A stretch of DNA of 41,030 nucleotides. Source: Rhodocyclales bacterium RIFCSPLOWO2_02_FULL_63_24 (lineage in GTDB: Bacteria > Pseudomonadota > Gammaproteobacteria > Burkholderiales > Rhodocyclaceae). The stretch lies in contig MHZX01000123.1 of NCBI GenBank assembly GCA_001828935.1, forward strand, positions 1-41,030. Direction: 5' to 3'. The position numbers were made by a program, and so were the translations under genes. Shown here in pieces: positions 28,122 to 36,405 of this stretch. The notes under the pieces were generated by a model, which was given only the letters and a program-made list of their open reading frames with translations, had not been told where the DNA came from and did not search any database. Numbering within the stretch: the first letter of the stretch is position 1; the number at the start of each line of letters is the position of its first letter.

Positions 28122-29118
28122 GTGTGGCGCCTACATGCGGCACGGGCGCTGCGCCCGCTGTCGCGCTGGGTGCCGGCGCTGCTGCTGCTGTATGTGGCGC
28201 TGCATCCGAGAAGTCCCTATCTCCTCGTCCTGCGCAGCGTTGAAACGCCGCTGCTGGTGCTGCTCGGCGGCCTCGTCTGGTGGCGCGCGAGAGGCTGCTG
28301 CGGGCGCCGGGAAGGCGCCCTGCTCGGCGCCGTGTTGCTCGTCGTGGCGATCCTCGCCGTCGGCAACGAAGCGATTTTCCGCTGCCAGCGCGCCGAGGTG
28401 CTGGCGGCCGACGCGGCGACGCGGACCCTCGGCCAGCATTTCATCGTCGGCTATACGCGCTTCGATGAAGTCGCGATGCTGGCCGAACGCGGCCTGATCG
28501 GCGGCATCTACCTTGGGCGCGGCAATGTCCGCGGCCGCACGTTGTCGGCCATCCGCGCCGAGATCGACGCCCTGCAAGGTTTGCGCCGCCGCGCCGGCCT
28601 GCCGCCATTGATCGTTGCCGCCGATCAGGAAGGCGGCAGCGTGGCGCACCTGACGCCGCCCCTGGCGGCATTGCCGTCACTGGCGAGCGTGGTCGAAGCG
28701 GGCAGCGACGCAAGGCTCGAAGCCCGTGTCCAGGACTATGGCGAAACGCAAGGGCGCGGTCTGGCCGCGCTCGGCGTCAATCTGAACCTGGGGCCGGTGG
28801 CGGACCTGCGTCCGCTGCACGGCGGGCCGGCTTTCGATACCCACACGCTGATTGGGCGCCGTGTATCGGCTCGGTATCGGCAATGCGGCGGTGGCGGCGC
28901 TCGCTGCCGGTGTCGATATGCTGCTGATTTCCTGCGATCCGGATCAGTACTATCGTGCCATGCATGACGCAGCGGAAGCTTGGCGGCGCGGGGCTTTCGA
29001 TCCGGCGCGGCTTGCCGCGAGCCGGCGCCGCATTGCCGCGGCGGTGGACGTGGCGGTGGGTGCGGCGCGCATGGCCGCACGCATGGCCGCACGCATGGCC
29101 GAGCCGCGGCAGCTATAG
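28122..29118 (+). pseudogene. broken GH3 / NagZ-like beta-N-acetylhexosaminidase with N-terminal membrane segments
   Basis: Remnant of a glycoside hydrolase family 3 gene. From GTG 28122 (AAGGAGG 8 nt upstream) the frame encodes two or three membrane segments and the start of a NagZ-like barrel (HFIVGYTRFDE, AADQEGGSVAHL, LNLGPVADL, DTHTLIGRR) and then leaves homology near 28860, stopping at 28967. The family resumes in another frame from about 28860 (YRLGIGNAAVAALAAGVDMLLISCDPDQYYRAM) and ends at 29118. Between these two halves the family normally has some 120-160 residues, including the KHFPG and catalytic His/Asp loop. So there is an internal deletion plus frameshift, and the product cannot be active. 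Confidence 0.8.
29068..29103 (+). repeat. three tandem 12-bp units at the 3' end of the GH3 remnant
   Basis: Two copies of CGCATGGCCGCA and a third ending in GAG, read as Arg-Met-Ala-Ala repeats just before the stop codon. A recent slippage product, consistent with loss of constraint in the broken gene. Confidence 0.8.
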
Positions 29119-29165
29119 CCGCACGGTTTCCGCGCCGCAGGCGATGCCGGCCTGCGGCAGGTCGT

Positions 29166-29194
29166 CAAGAGTCGGCGCTGGCGACACGGCGGCG
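29166..29194 (+). repeat. dispersed 26-bp repeat, left boundary of the ParA/AlbA_2 cassette
   Basis: Identical over 29 bp to the copy at 24425 and, over its first 26 bp, to the copy at 31809. It stands 48 bp after the GH3 remnant and 52 bp before the ParA-type gene, in the same orientation as the copy beyond the other end of the gene pair. Confidence 0.85.
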
Positions 29195-29246
29195 ATCCCA
29201 TGTTTGATCGAAAGGTCGACTTCGATGAGACGTTTGGGATACGCCG

Positions 29247-30251
29247 TCATGCAGTCTGTGCCATGCTTATTCGCTCCAATACATTTTTCGCCAGCTTCTG
29301 GAAATCCTTGTAAGCATCCTGGACCGCATACGAGTGGGCGCCGATGGCACCGTCCGCCGAGCGCAGCAGGAACAGGGGCTTTCTTGCCTCCATCGCCATT
29401 GGCGCAAGGCTGTGGTAATGCTTCAACAAGGCAAGACACTCCGGGTCTGCTGCGACCGCGGGTGCCTTCGAGACTTTCTTGCCCAGGACGCTTTGGCGGT
29501 ACTCCAGGGGCATTCGATTGAGCCAGCGGTCGTAGGCTTTAACCGGCCTTGACAGACGAACACCATGTTGCTGGGCCAGATAGCCGATCGGCGTCATCAG
29601 GCCCTTGGGCAAGGCGATAGTCGGCGTCGTCCAGTTGTCGACCCGCTTTTTCCAGAGCGTGCGCCAGCTACGCAGCATCGGGCCGAGGTTTCGCAGGCCC
29701 TGCAAGGAGAACAGGTCGACTCCCAAGGGAATCACGACAAAATCGGAGGCGATGAGGGCGGACCGGTTTATCGCGCCAAGATTCGGGCCTACGTCCACCA
29801 ATATCAAGTCTGCATCGTGCGCCTCCGCTGCTTGTTGCATGACTTGCCAAAATGCAGTTAGCACTTTGAATGGGCGCACCAGATTCTGGTCGCCCATGCT
29901 GGCCGGCCATTGGTTGGACAGCTCATCCTCGAATCCGGAGAGCGCCAAGTCGCCCGCAATCAAGGAAATCTCCCGCGTGATCTTGATGCGTTCGGCGATC
30001 TGGATGTCGCCCACTTCAAGCAAGGGCTGAATACAACGAAAGATCGTGTTGGGCTGGTCGGGATTGTCTTCCCAGAGGTCCTCGAGCCGGTCTTCGTCGA
30101 GAAACGCTGCAGTCAGGTTCGCTTGCGGATCGAGGTCAATGGCAAGAATCCGCTTCCCCTGTTCGCCAAACATCCAGGCCAAATGATAGGCGAGCGAGGT
30201 TTTGCCGACTCCGCCCTTGTTGTTGAAGAAGCTCAGTACCGGAATGCTCAT
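29247..30251 (-). CDS. orphan ParA/Soj-type AAA ATPase
   Basis: A 334-residue ParA-family ATPase with the deviant Walker A KGGVGKTS (12-19), the A' motif AIDLDPQANLT (near 38-48) and the Walker B-like LILVDVGPNLGAINRSAL (near 150). There is no ParB gene or parS-like site beside it, so it is not an ordinary chromosome partition locus. The C-terminal half (from about 220) has no recognised domain. Its ATG overlaps the stop of the upstream AlbA_2/HATPase gene by 4 nt, indicating coupled translation and a joint function. Base composition looks lower in GC than in the neighbours, consistent with acquisition. Confidence 0.85.
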   Translation of the reverse strand: MSIPVLSFFNNKGGVGKTSLAYHLAWMFGEQGKRILAIDLDPQANLTAAFLDEDRLEDLWEDNPDQPNTIFRCIQPLLEVGDIQIAERIKITREISLIAGDLALSGFEDELSNQWPASMGDQNLVRPFKVLTAFWQVMQQAAEAHDADLILVDVGPNLGAINRSALIASDFVVIPLGVDLFSLQGLRNLGPMLRSWRTLWKKRVDNWTTPTIALPKGLMTPIGYLAQQHGVRLSRPVKAYDRWLNRMPLEYRQSVLGKKVSKAPAVAADPECLALLKHYHSLAPMAMEARKPLFLLRSADGAIGAHSYAVQDAYKDFQKLAKNVLERISMAQTA

Positions 30252-31489
30252 GTCTTCCTCCGCACCGTGACGAACACGAGGGTGTCCTCGGGATCAAAGA
30301 CCGCGGGCGGATTGCCGTTGGCTGCCAGTTCGCGCTGTGCGGTTTGAATGCCGACCCCGAATCGCTGCACGAACCCCAGCACACGCATGGCCTCGGCGAG
30401 GTTCGGGTTGCGGTAGTCGGTATAGCCGGGTTTGCCGAAATTCTGGCGGGTGACGATGCCGTAAGGGCCGCCAGGGTTGGTGATTTCTATTCGGTCGTTG
30501 AACCAGGTGACGCGCACCGGTGCATTGGTCGCTTCATAGGTGCGATGCATCAAGGCATTGCGCGCAAGCTGCTGCAAGGCCGCCAAAGGGTAGTCGGGAG
30601 AGCGCTGCTCCACCGAGCCTTTGATATCCACCGCCGTCTGGATATGCGCTTCGAGTTTGTCGTCGAGGCGGCGGAGCATCTGCGCCAGCGGGCCGTCGAT
30701 CACTTCCTCGTCCTTGATGGGATCGGCAAGGTTGGTTCCGTCGATGCGCAGGAACTGAACGTAGTCGCATGACACGAGGTCACGCGCCCGTGCGCTCAAA
30801 ACGATGCACCCCAGAACCGTGGGTGTGGCGTTGTCGGTGGACTCGACCATGCGGCTGGCGGCCAAGCGCTCTTCGTAGGTTCTTTGGTTGGCGGCCAATA
30901 CGTCAGCCGCCACGGCGGCCGGGAGATATTCGCTTTCGAAGGTCGCTCGGTTGAGGTCAGCCAGATTCGCAAACGAAACCGGTTGAAGATCGAACGGCAA
31001 ATCCCGATGCCGCCTTTTCTTGTTCAGGATGCGTTCGTCCTGCGCGCTCGCGATGTCGCGGCGAGGGCCGGTGCGTATCCAGACACGGCCCTTGTATCTC
31101 ACCGGTGGCGAGTCCGCCGGCAGCACCGTGATAACCGCCATTTCCGCCCCCTTGAACTGCCGCTTTTCGACGGTCATTGTCGGGATGGGAAGAATGCTTC
31201 CTTCGGAGCGGATGCTGGCCAGGGTCAGCAGCAACTCATCGCTTACGACAAGGCCCTTGGGGGAACCGTCGTCCCGCGCGCCGATGAAGACGACACCGGG
31301 TTCGGCGTGATTCGGCAGATCGTTGGCGAAGGCGCAGATCGCCTGCCGGACCTTTTCCTGTGCGTCGCCGTTGAATGTCTCCTTGCGCTCTGCCCGGTCC
31401 GATTCGAGATCGTTCAGCAGCGCTTCCAGTTCGTTGTCATTCAGTTTCAACTTGTGCTCCGTACTTGGCGCGTTCCTCTTGGAGTTCAA
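30248..31489 (-). CDS. AlbA_2 (Schlafen-like) plus HATPase_c_4 protein
   Basis: A 413-residue protein with an N-terminal AlbA_2/Schlafen-AAA-like nucleic-acid domain (about 30-150; ERKETFN, GGxVxIGAxDDG-like GVVFIGARDDGSPKG, YKGRVWIRTGP) and a C-terminal GHKL/HATPase_c_4 ATP site (about 300-400; N-box NALMHRTY, then NDRIEITNPGG and GFVQRFGVGI). Such proteins are often annotated as transcriptional regulators or ATP-dependent helicases, without clear evidence. It is the first gene of a two-gene unit with the ParA-type ATPase. The start is uncertain: TTG 31489 is the first candidate and has no clear ribosome site. The 269-bp stretch upstream (31490-31758) holds nothing I can name. Confidence 0.8.
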   Translation of the reverse strand: MNSKRNAPSTEHKLKLNDNELEALLNDLESDRAERKETFNGDAQEKVRQAICAFANDLPNHAEPGVVFIGARDDGSPKGLVVSDELLLTLASIRSEGSILPIPTMTVEKRQFKGAEMAVITVLPADSPPVRYKGRVWIRTGPRRDIASAQDERILNKKRRHRDLPFDLQPVSFANLADLNRATFESEYLPAAVAADVLAANQRTYEERLAASRMVESTDNATPTVLGCIVLSARARDLVSCDYVQFLRIDGTNLADPIKDEEVIDGPLAQMLRRLDDKLEAHIQTAVDIKGSVEQRSPDYPLAALQQLARNALMHRTYEATNAPVRVTWFNDRIEITNPGGPYGIVTRQNFGKPGYTDYRNPNLAEAMRVLGFVQRFGVGIQTAQRELAANGNPPAVFDPEDTLVFVTVRRKT

Positions 31490-31758
31490 CGGGGTGCCGG
31501 ATTGAGTTCACCTTTAGCCGGCAATGCTCGACCTCGACAACAGGCTGTCATTCCGGAGTTGCAGGATTACGCAGGATGTTAATCGATGGATTGGCCGACG
31601 CACAGTGAAACACGACGTAGAGCCGGTAGTCGTCTCGCCGACGTGGGAGCGCAATATCGGCAAGGGCCATGGTTTAGGAAGCTTTGATTCCAGTCTACCA
31701 CCGCATCAACGGGCGTCAGGCGACACTCCGCTGAAATGCGGGCGTACTCAACTCGCCT

Positions 31759-32598
31759 CTATTGCGAATTCAGTTGCGCCAGTCCACCTTGCAAATGATC
31801 GGTTGGCTCAAGAGTCGGCGCTGGCGACACGGCGCTGGGGCGCGTCGCGGTCACCGCGGCGGCGACCGGCTGCCATGCGCGGACCAGTTCCAGCCGGCCG
31901 TCGTGGTGCTCGACGATGGCGCTGCAACTATCGACCCAGTCGCCGCAATTGACGTAGACCACGTCGCCCAGCGGGCGGATCGCGGCGCTGTGGATGTGGC
32001 CGCAGATCACGCCATCGAGCCCGCGCTCGCGCACGGCGCGGATCACCGAATCCTCGAAGTCGAAGATGAAGGAAACGGCACGCTTGACGCGGCTTTTGGC
32101 GTAGCCGGCCAGCGACCAGTAGCCGGGGCGACGCAGCAGTCGGCGCAGTCGCGAGAGCGAGGCGTTTACGCGCACCAGCAGGTTGTAGCCGAGATCGCCA
32201 AGCACCGCCAGCCAGCGATGGTAGCGTGTCACCTGGTCGAATTCGTCGCCATGCAGCAGCAGATAGCGGCGACCGTCGGCGGCTACATGGATATGTTCGC
32301 GGCAGACCACGATGTCGCCGAATGAAATGCCGTCGTATTCCCGCAGCGCCTCGTCGTGGTTGCCGGGAATCAGCATCACGTGCTGGCCGTGGCGGGCGCG
32401 GCGCAGGATCTTCTGCACCACGGTGTTCTGTGCCGCGGTCCAGTGGATGCCGCGGTTCATGGCCCAGAAGTCGATGATGTCGCCGATCAGGAACAGGTTC
32501 TCGCTGTCGTAGTCGCGCAGGAAGTCGAGCAGGCGTTCGGCCTGGCAGCCGCGGGTGCCGAGATGGACGTCGGAGATGAAGATCGAGCGGACCTGCAT
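31759..32598 (-). CDS. plcP: PlcP-type metallophosphoesterase (phospholipase C of lipid remodelling)
   Basis: A calcineurin-like metallophosphoesterase, 279 residues. All metal motifs are present: D10-x-H12 (SDVHLG), Asp40 (IGDIID), N80-H81 (PGNHDE), His116 (LLHGDEF), and GHIH (200-203). It resembles UDP-2,3-diacylglucosamine hydrolases, but the TRGC start, RRYLLLHGDEFD, the YWSL segment and VNCGDWVDSCSAIVEHHDG match PlcP of Sinorhizobium, which cleaves phosphatidylcholine/ethanolamine to diacylglycerol under phosphate limitation. The operon (glycosyltransferases, DgkA, OlsB) supports this reading. Residues after about 243 are an atypical tail, part of which is encoded by the dispersed repeat. 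Its start overlaps the upstream gene by 1 nt. Confidence 0.85.
   Translation of the reverse strand: MQVRSIFISDVHLGTRGCQAERLLDFLRDYDSENLFLIGDIIDFWAMNRGIHWTAAQNTVVQKILRRARHGQHVMLIPGNHDEALREYDGISFGDIVVCREHIHVAADGRRYLLLHGDEFDQVTRYHRWLAVLGDLGYNLLVRVNASLSRLRRLLRRPGYWSLAGYAKSRVKRAVSFIFDFEDSVIRAVRERGLDGVICGHIHSAAIRPLGDVVYVNCGDWVDSCSAIVEHHDGRLELVRAWQPVAAAVTATRPSAVSPAPTLEPTDHLQGGLAQLNSQ
31809..31834 (+). repeat. dispersed 26-bp repeat, right boundary of the ParA/AlbA_2 cassette, inside plcP 3' end
   Basis: CAAGAGTCGGCGCTGG followed by CGACACGGCG, in the same orientation as the copy at 29166 and separated from it by 2.6 kb containing only the ParA and AlbA_2/HATPase genes and their flanks. It encodes, on the minus strand, residues about 255-263 of the plcP product. 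Confidence 0.85.
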
Positions 32599-33788
32599 CA
32601 GTCGGCCTGGAAGCCCAGGCGCGATTCGTCCGCCGCCGGGATGTCGGGGCGGGCGATGGCATCGCGCAGGGTCTCCACCAGTAATTCATGGATGCGCTCC
32701 CAGTCGAGCGCGGCGACGCTGTGCGGGGCGGCTGTGGCGGCCTGGCGCAGGGCGCCGGGGCGGGTGACGAGATCGAGCGCGGCGCGTACGAACTGGGCGC
32801 TGGCGCCGGGTTCGGCCAGCATGCCGTTGTCGCCGTGGCGGATCAGCTCGGCCGCCGCCGCCATGCGGTAGGCCACCACCGGCAGGCCGCTGGCCAGCGC
32901 TTCGAGCGTGACGTTGCCATAGGTCTCGGTCATGCTCGGGAACAGGAACAGGTCGGCCGAGGCGTAGTGGGTGGCGAGGTCCTCGCCGTGGCGCATGCCG
33001 GCGAAGATATGCTGCGGATGCGATCGCTCCAGCCGCTGCCGCGCGGGGCCGTCGCCGACCAGCAGGAGCCGCGCCTCGGGGACGTGGGCGCGGATTGCGT
33101 CGAAGGTGGCGAGTACCAGCGGCAGGTTCTTCTCCGCCGCCAGGCGGCCGACGTGGGCCACCACCAGGTCCTCGTCGCGCACTCGCCAGGCGGCGCGCAA
33201 GACCGCGCTGCGGCGTGTCGGAGTGAACAGCGCGGTATCGACGCCACGGGCCACCACGCGGATGCGGCGGTAGCCCCGGCGCTGGAGTTCGGCGCCGAGT
33301 TCGCGGCTGGGCACCAGGGTCATCCGGCTGCGGTTGTGCAGGCGCCGCAGGTGGGCGGCGACCAGTCTTTCCAGCCAGGCGACGCCGTAATGCCGGCTGT
33401 AGGCGTGGAAATTGGTGTGGAACTCGGAGACCACCGGGATATCCAGCGCGCGCGCCACGGCGATGGCCGAGGCGCCCAGCGGCCCTTCGGTGACCACCTG
33501 CACCACGTCGGGCCGTTCGGCGCGCCACTGGCGGCGCAGCAGGCGCGATGCCGGCAGGCCGAACTTGAGGCCGGCATAGCCGGGGATCGGCAGGCCGCGC
33601 ACCAGCGTGGTTGCATAGCGCGCTGTAGCCGGCGGCGCGTCCTGCGCATGCTGGCGCGGCCGCGTCAGGCTGACGCGATGACCGCGCGCCAGCAGGCCCT
33701 GCACCATGCGCTCCAGCGTCATGGCGACGCCATTGACTTCCGGCGGGTAGGTCTCGGTGACGATGGCGACGTGCAAGGGCGCCGTCAT
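32598..33788 (-). CDS. GT4-family glycosyltransferase (MgtA/SqdX-like)
   Basis: A 396-residue GT-B fold retaining glycosyltransferase. The N-terminal domain opens with VAIVTETYPPEVNGVAMTL, and FHTNFHAYSRHYG (near 123) is typical of SqdX/MgtA-like enzymes that glycosylate diacylglycerol or related lipids. The C-terminal nucleotide-sugar domain has the VGRLAAEKNL start, and ETYGNVTLEALASGLPVV carries the E-x7-E motif. The lipid acceptor is inferred from the operon; sugar donor unknown. Its stop shares one base with the plcP start. It is separated by 124 nt from dgkA; that gap contains a strong hairpin at 33820-33840. Confidence 0.85.
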   Translation of the reverse strand: MTAPLHVAIVTETYPPEVNGVAMTLERMVQGLLARGHRVSLTRPRQHAQDAPPATARYATTLVRGLPIPGYAGLKFGLPASRLLRRQWRAERPDVVQVVTEGPLGASAIAVARALDIPVVSEFHTNFHAYSRHYGVAWLERLVAAHLRRLHNRSRMTLVPSRELGAELQRRGYRRIRVVARGVDTALFTPTRRSAVLRAAWRVRDEDLVVAHVGRLAAEKNLPLVLATFDAIRAHVPEARLLLVGDGPARQRLERSHPQHIFAGMRHGEDLATHYASADLFLFPSMTETYGNVTLEALASGLPVVAYRMAAAAELIRHGDNGMLAEPGASAQFVRAALDLVTRPGALRQAATAAPHSVAALDWERIHELLVETLRDAIARPDIPAADESRLGFQAD

Positions 33789-33819
33789 GTCGCGCTCACG
33801 GGACTACCATCCCCCCCAG

Positions 33820-33840
33820 CCCCCTGCCCAAGGCAGGGGG
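33820..33840. repeat. GC-rich inverted repeat in the lipid operon
   Basis: CCCCCTGCC and GGCAGGGGG form a perfect 9-bp stem with a 3-nt loop in the 124-nt gap between dgkA and the second glycosyltransferase gene. No T-tract follows on either strand, so it is more likely an mRNA-stabilising or processing hairpin, or a dispersed element, than a terminator. Confidence 0.6.
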
Positions 33841-33912
33841 TGACGGTAGTTCGCCGCTGCGCGGCTCCGTGGTTTGGCTGCGCCGCCCTTGGGACGGCCC
33901 GGCGAGCGGCGC

Positions 33913-34302
33913 TCAGAACCACAGCACCAGCGACCAGGTCGCCAGCACGTTGAGCAGGGCGATCAGCACCGCGGCGCTGCCGATGTCCTTGGCGCGCTTC
34001 GAGAGCCGGTGCCGGTCCAGCGAAATGCGGTCGATCGCGGCTTCGATCGCCGAGTTGAGCAGTTCGACGATCAGCACCAGCAGGATGCTGGCGATCATCA
34101 GCGCCTTGGCCGTGCCCGGCAGAGGCAGCACCAGGGCGATCGGGATCAGCAGCGCGGCCAGCAGGCTTTCCTGGCGGAAGGCGTCTTCGTTGAGGTAGGC
34201 GGCGTGCAGGCCGGACAGCGAATAGTTGAAGGCGTTCCAGATGCGGCGCAGGCCGGTCTGGCCCTTGAAGGGGCTTTCTTCGGCGATGGGATCGGTATTC
34301 AT
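33913..34302 (-). CDS. dgkA: diacylglycerol kinase
   Basis: Small integral-membrane diacylglycerol kinase, 129 residues with three hydrophobic segments after an amphipathic start (FKGQTGLRRIWNAFNYSLSGL). The catalytic signature ELLNSAIEAAIDR with its Glu/Asn is near residue 75. It returns diacylglycerol to phosphatidic acid. In this operon it would compete with the glycosyltransferases for the diacylglycerol made by PlcP, or recycle it. The start ATG 34302 overlaps the upstream glycosyltransferase stop by 4 nt. Confidence 0.93.
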   Translation of the reverse strand: MNTDPIAEESPFKGQTGLRRIWNAFNYSLSGLHAAYLNEDAFRQESLLAALLIPIALVLPLPGTAKALMIASILLVLIVELLNSAIEAAIDRISLDRHRLSKRAKDIGSAAVLIALLNVLATWSLVLWF

Positions 34303-35603
34303 GGGTTCGCAGGGATGGCTTGGGGTTGGGGCAGATCGCGCGGTGCGGTGGCTGGCGCGCGCGCCAGTTCCTGGTACAAGGCCGCCAGCCGGGCGCCCTG
34401 GGTCGCGGCATCCCACTCGCGGGCGAACGCTACTGCCTCCGTCGCCATGGCGGCGAGGGTGGCGGGCCGGTCGAGCAACTCCACGAGTTGCGCGGCAAAG
34501 CCGGCCGGCGTGCCGGCGGCGGCGATGGCGCCGCGTTGCGGGGCGACGATCTCGGCCGCGCCGAGGGCCGCAATGGCCAGCACCGGCAGGCCGATCGCCA
34601 TGGCTTCGAGCAGCACCAGGCCCTGGGTTTCGGTACGCGAGGCGAAGGTGAATACGTCGGCGGCGGCGTAGCAGTCGCGCAAGCTGCCCTGGCGCGGCAG
34701 GTAGCCGACGAAGCGGACATGATCATCGAGTCGCAACGCCGCGGCCTGGCGGCGAAGCGCCGGCAGCGCAGGCCCTTCGCCGGCGATCACCAGCATCAGC
34801 TCGGGCACCTGCCGGCGCGCCAGCGCGACCATGTCGAGCAGGAAGCCGATGTTCTTTTCGAAGGCGGCGCGGCCGACGAAGAGCGCGAGCTTGCGCTCCG
34901 GGGCGATGTCCCAGGCGCGGCGGAATCGATCGCCGTCGCCGCGCAGGAACTGGCTTTCGGGCAGGCCGGTGGCGATTACCTGCAGCGGCATGGTGACGCC
35001 GTAGTCGCGCAAGGTGGCAGCCATCGGCTGCGAGGGCACGACGACGGCATCGAGCGCATTGCACTGGTGCCGGGCCAGCCGGCGCGCGGCGGCGCGCAAC
35101 ACGCGCTTGGGCAGGACGCGGATGTAGTGGAACAGGTATTCCTCGAAATGCGTGTGGTAGGTCGCAATGCAGGGTATGCCCCAGGCCCGCGCCAGGTGCA
35201 GGCCCGCGTAGTGCGCGGCGAAAGGGGTCTGCACATGCACCAGATCAAAGCCGCAAGAGTCGGCGCTTGCCGGCCCGCGAAGCGGAATCCCCGGCAGACA
35301 GAGTCCGAGACGGCGATCGAGGGCGGCCAGGGCGCGCCATTGCATCAGCCGGTCTTCCGGGTCCAGCGGCACGGCACGCGACGGCAGGCGCGTTATGTTC
35401 GCCGCGGCGTCGGCGGCGGGATCGGTGCCCGGATAGTCGGGCGCCACCACCGTGGTATGCACGCCAAGGCCGGCGAGCGTGGCGCGAAAGGTCTGGATCG
35501 AGGTGGAAACGCCGTTGATGCGCGGAAAATAGACGTCGCTGAGCATCAGCACCTTCAGCGCATGGCTATCCCTTACTGCTGCGTCGATTCCGCTCAAACT
35601 CAT
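34299..35603 (-). CDS. GT4-family glycosyltransferase, probable glycolipid synthase
   Basis: A second GT-B glycosyltransferase, 434 residues. The acceptor domain begins VLMLSDVYFPRINGVSTSIQTF and has YHTHFEEYLFHYI near 149, reminiscent of diacylglycerol glycosyltransferases; the donor domain has FVGRAAFEKNIGFL and ETQGLVLLEAMAIGLPVL with the E-x7-E motif. With PlcP in the same operon it is the best candidate for the Agt-type enzyme that makes monoglycosyl-diacylglycerol during phosphate starvation; the other GT4 gene could add a second sugar. It overlaps olsB and dgkA by 4 nt each. A partial copy of the dispersed repeat lies in its coding region (35254-35274). Confidence 0.85.
   Translation of the reverse strand: MSLSGIDAAVRDSHALKVLMLSDVYFPRINGVSTSIQTFRATLAGLGVHTTVVAPDYPGTDPAADAAANITRLPSRAVPLDPEDRLMQWRALAALDRRLGLCLPGIPLRGPASADSCGFDLVHVQTPFAAHYAGLHLARAWGIPCIATYHTHFEEYLFHYIRVLPKRVLRAAARRLARHQCNALDAVVVPSQPMAATLRDYGVTMPLQVIATGLPESQFLRGDGDRFRRAWDIAPERKLALFVGRAAFEKNIGFLLDMVALARRQVPELMLVIAGEGPALPALRRQAAALRLDDHVRFVGYLPRQGSLRDCYAAADVFTFASRTETQGLVLLEAMAIGLPVLAIAALGAAEIVAPQRGAIAAAGTPAGFAAQLVELLDRPATLAAMATEAVAFAREWDAATQGARLAALYQELARAPATAPRDLPQPQAIPANP
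35254..35274 (+). repeat. partial copy of dispersed 26-bp repeat within a glycosyltransferase gene
   Basis: CAAGAGTCGGCGCTTGC then CGGC; the first 14 bases match the perfect copies exactly, after which similarity fades. It encodes part of a Ser/Ala-rich stretch (PASADSCG) that interrupts an otherwise family-like segment. Confidence 0.45.
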
Positions 35604-36373
35604 GCCGCGAGCGGCTCCGCCGGCTTGACGAAGTGCCGCATGTAGCGCGGGTTCATGCGCGACATCGGCAGCAGCAAGAGCAGGTCGGCGGTATTGAAAT
35701 CCGGATCCCAGGCCGGTTCGCCGCAGACCCAGGCGCCGACCCGCAGATAGCCCTTGATCAGCGGCGGGATCAGCGCCGGCTGGCCGTTGGCGAGGCGTTC
35801 GAAGGGCAGGCCGTTTTGCGGGAAGACGCGGTATTCGGCCGGCGCCATGTGCGCCGGGTCCATCTGGCTGAACAGATTGGCGGCGTTGTGTCCGCCGTCG
35901 GCCATGCCGATCGAGGCGCAGCCCATCAGGTATTCGTAGTTGTTGCTCACCATGTACTCGGCGAGCCCGGCCCAGAGCAGGGTGATCACCGCGCCGCTGC
36001 GATAGTCGGGATGGATGCAGGAGCGGCCGACTTCCACCATGCGATTGCGCAGGTTTTGCAGGCGGTTGATGTAGAACTCGTTCTCCGAGTAGTAGTTGCC
36101 GACGCGGCGCGAAGCTTCGGGCGACAGGATGCGGTAGGTGCCGACGATGCGGTCGCCCTGGCTTTCGCGCACGATCAGGTGATCGCAGAAGGCATCGTAG
36201 AGATCGATGTCGTGATTCGGCGTACGGGTCGGGATGCGGGCGCCGAGTTCCTCGACAAACACCTTGTAGCGCAGGCGCTGCGCTTCGCGCACTTCCTCTT
36301 CGCTGCGCGCCAGCGCAACGCTGTAACCGACTTTCTGGCTGGTGACCGCGGCTTCTATCAGATTCTTATGCAT
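35600..36373 (-). CDS. olsB: OlsB-like ornithine N-acyltransferase (GNAT fold)
   Basis: A 257-residue acyltransferase of the OlsB/hemolysin-like GNAT group, which attaches a 3-hydroxyacyl chain from acyl-ACP to ornithine, the first step to phosphorus-free ornithine lipids. Family features: EAQRLRYKVFVEELGA (near 29-45), DAFCDHLIVRE, IVGTYRILSPE, VEVGRSCIHPDYRSG (near 113) and the LIKGYLRVGAWVCGEPAWDPDFNTADL block (near 206-232). The second enzyme, OlsA, is not in the window. Start ATG 36373 has AGGAGA upstream. It is the first gene of the lipid operon and is divergent from pstS, sharing a 231-bp control region with PhoB-like arrays pointing both ways. Confidence 0.87.
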   Translation of the reverse strand: MHKNLIEAAVTSQKVGYSVALARSEEEVREAQRLRYKVFVEELGARIPTRTPNHDIDLYDAFCDHLIVRESQGDRIVGTYRILSPEASRRVGNYYSENEFYINRLQNLRNRMVEVGRSCIHPDYRSGAVITLLWAGLAEYMVSNNYEYLMGCASIGMADGGHNAANLFSQMDPAHMAPAEYRVFPQNGLPFERLANGQPALIPPLIKGYLRVGAWVCGEPAWDPDFNTADLLLLLPMSRMNPRYMRHFVKPAEPLAA

Positions 36374-36405
36374 GGCGCTCTCCTGTTCTCTTGGGGTTCG
36401 CCGCC

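Noticed and set aside
28852-29118. Independent small gene encoding MGAVYRLGIGNAAVAAL
   Set aside because: It is the C-terminal part of the GH3/NagZ-like gene in a shifted frame, not a separate protein.
29166-31834. Plasmid or chromosome partition locus (parAB)
   Set aside because: There is a ParA-type ATPase but no ParB and no parS-like repeat; the partner is an AlbA_2/HATPase protein.
33820-33840. Terminator inside the lipid operon
   Set aside because: Strong stem but no T-tract on either strand, and the genes on both sides belong to the same pathway.
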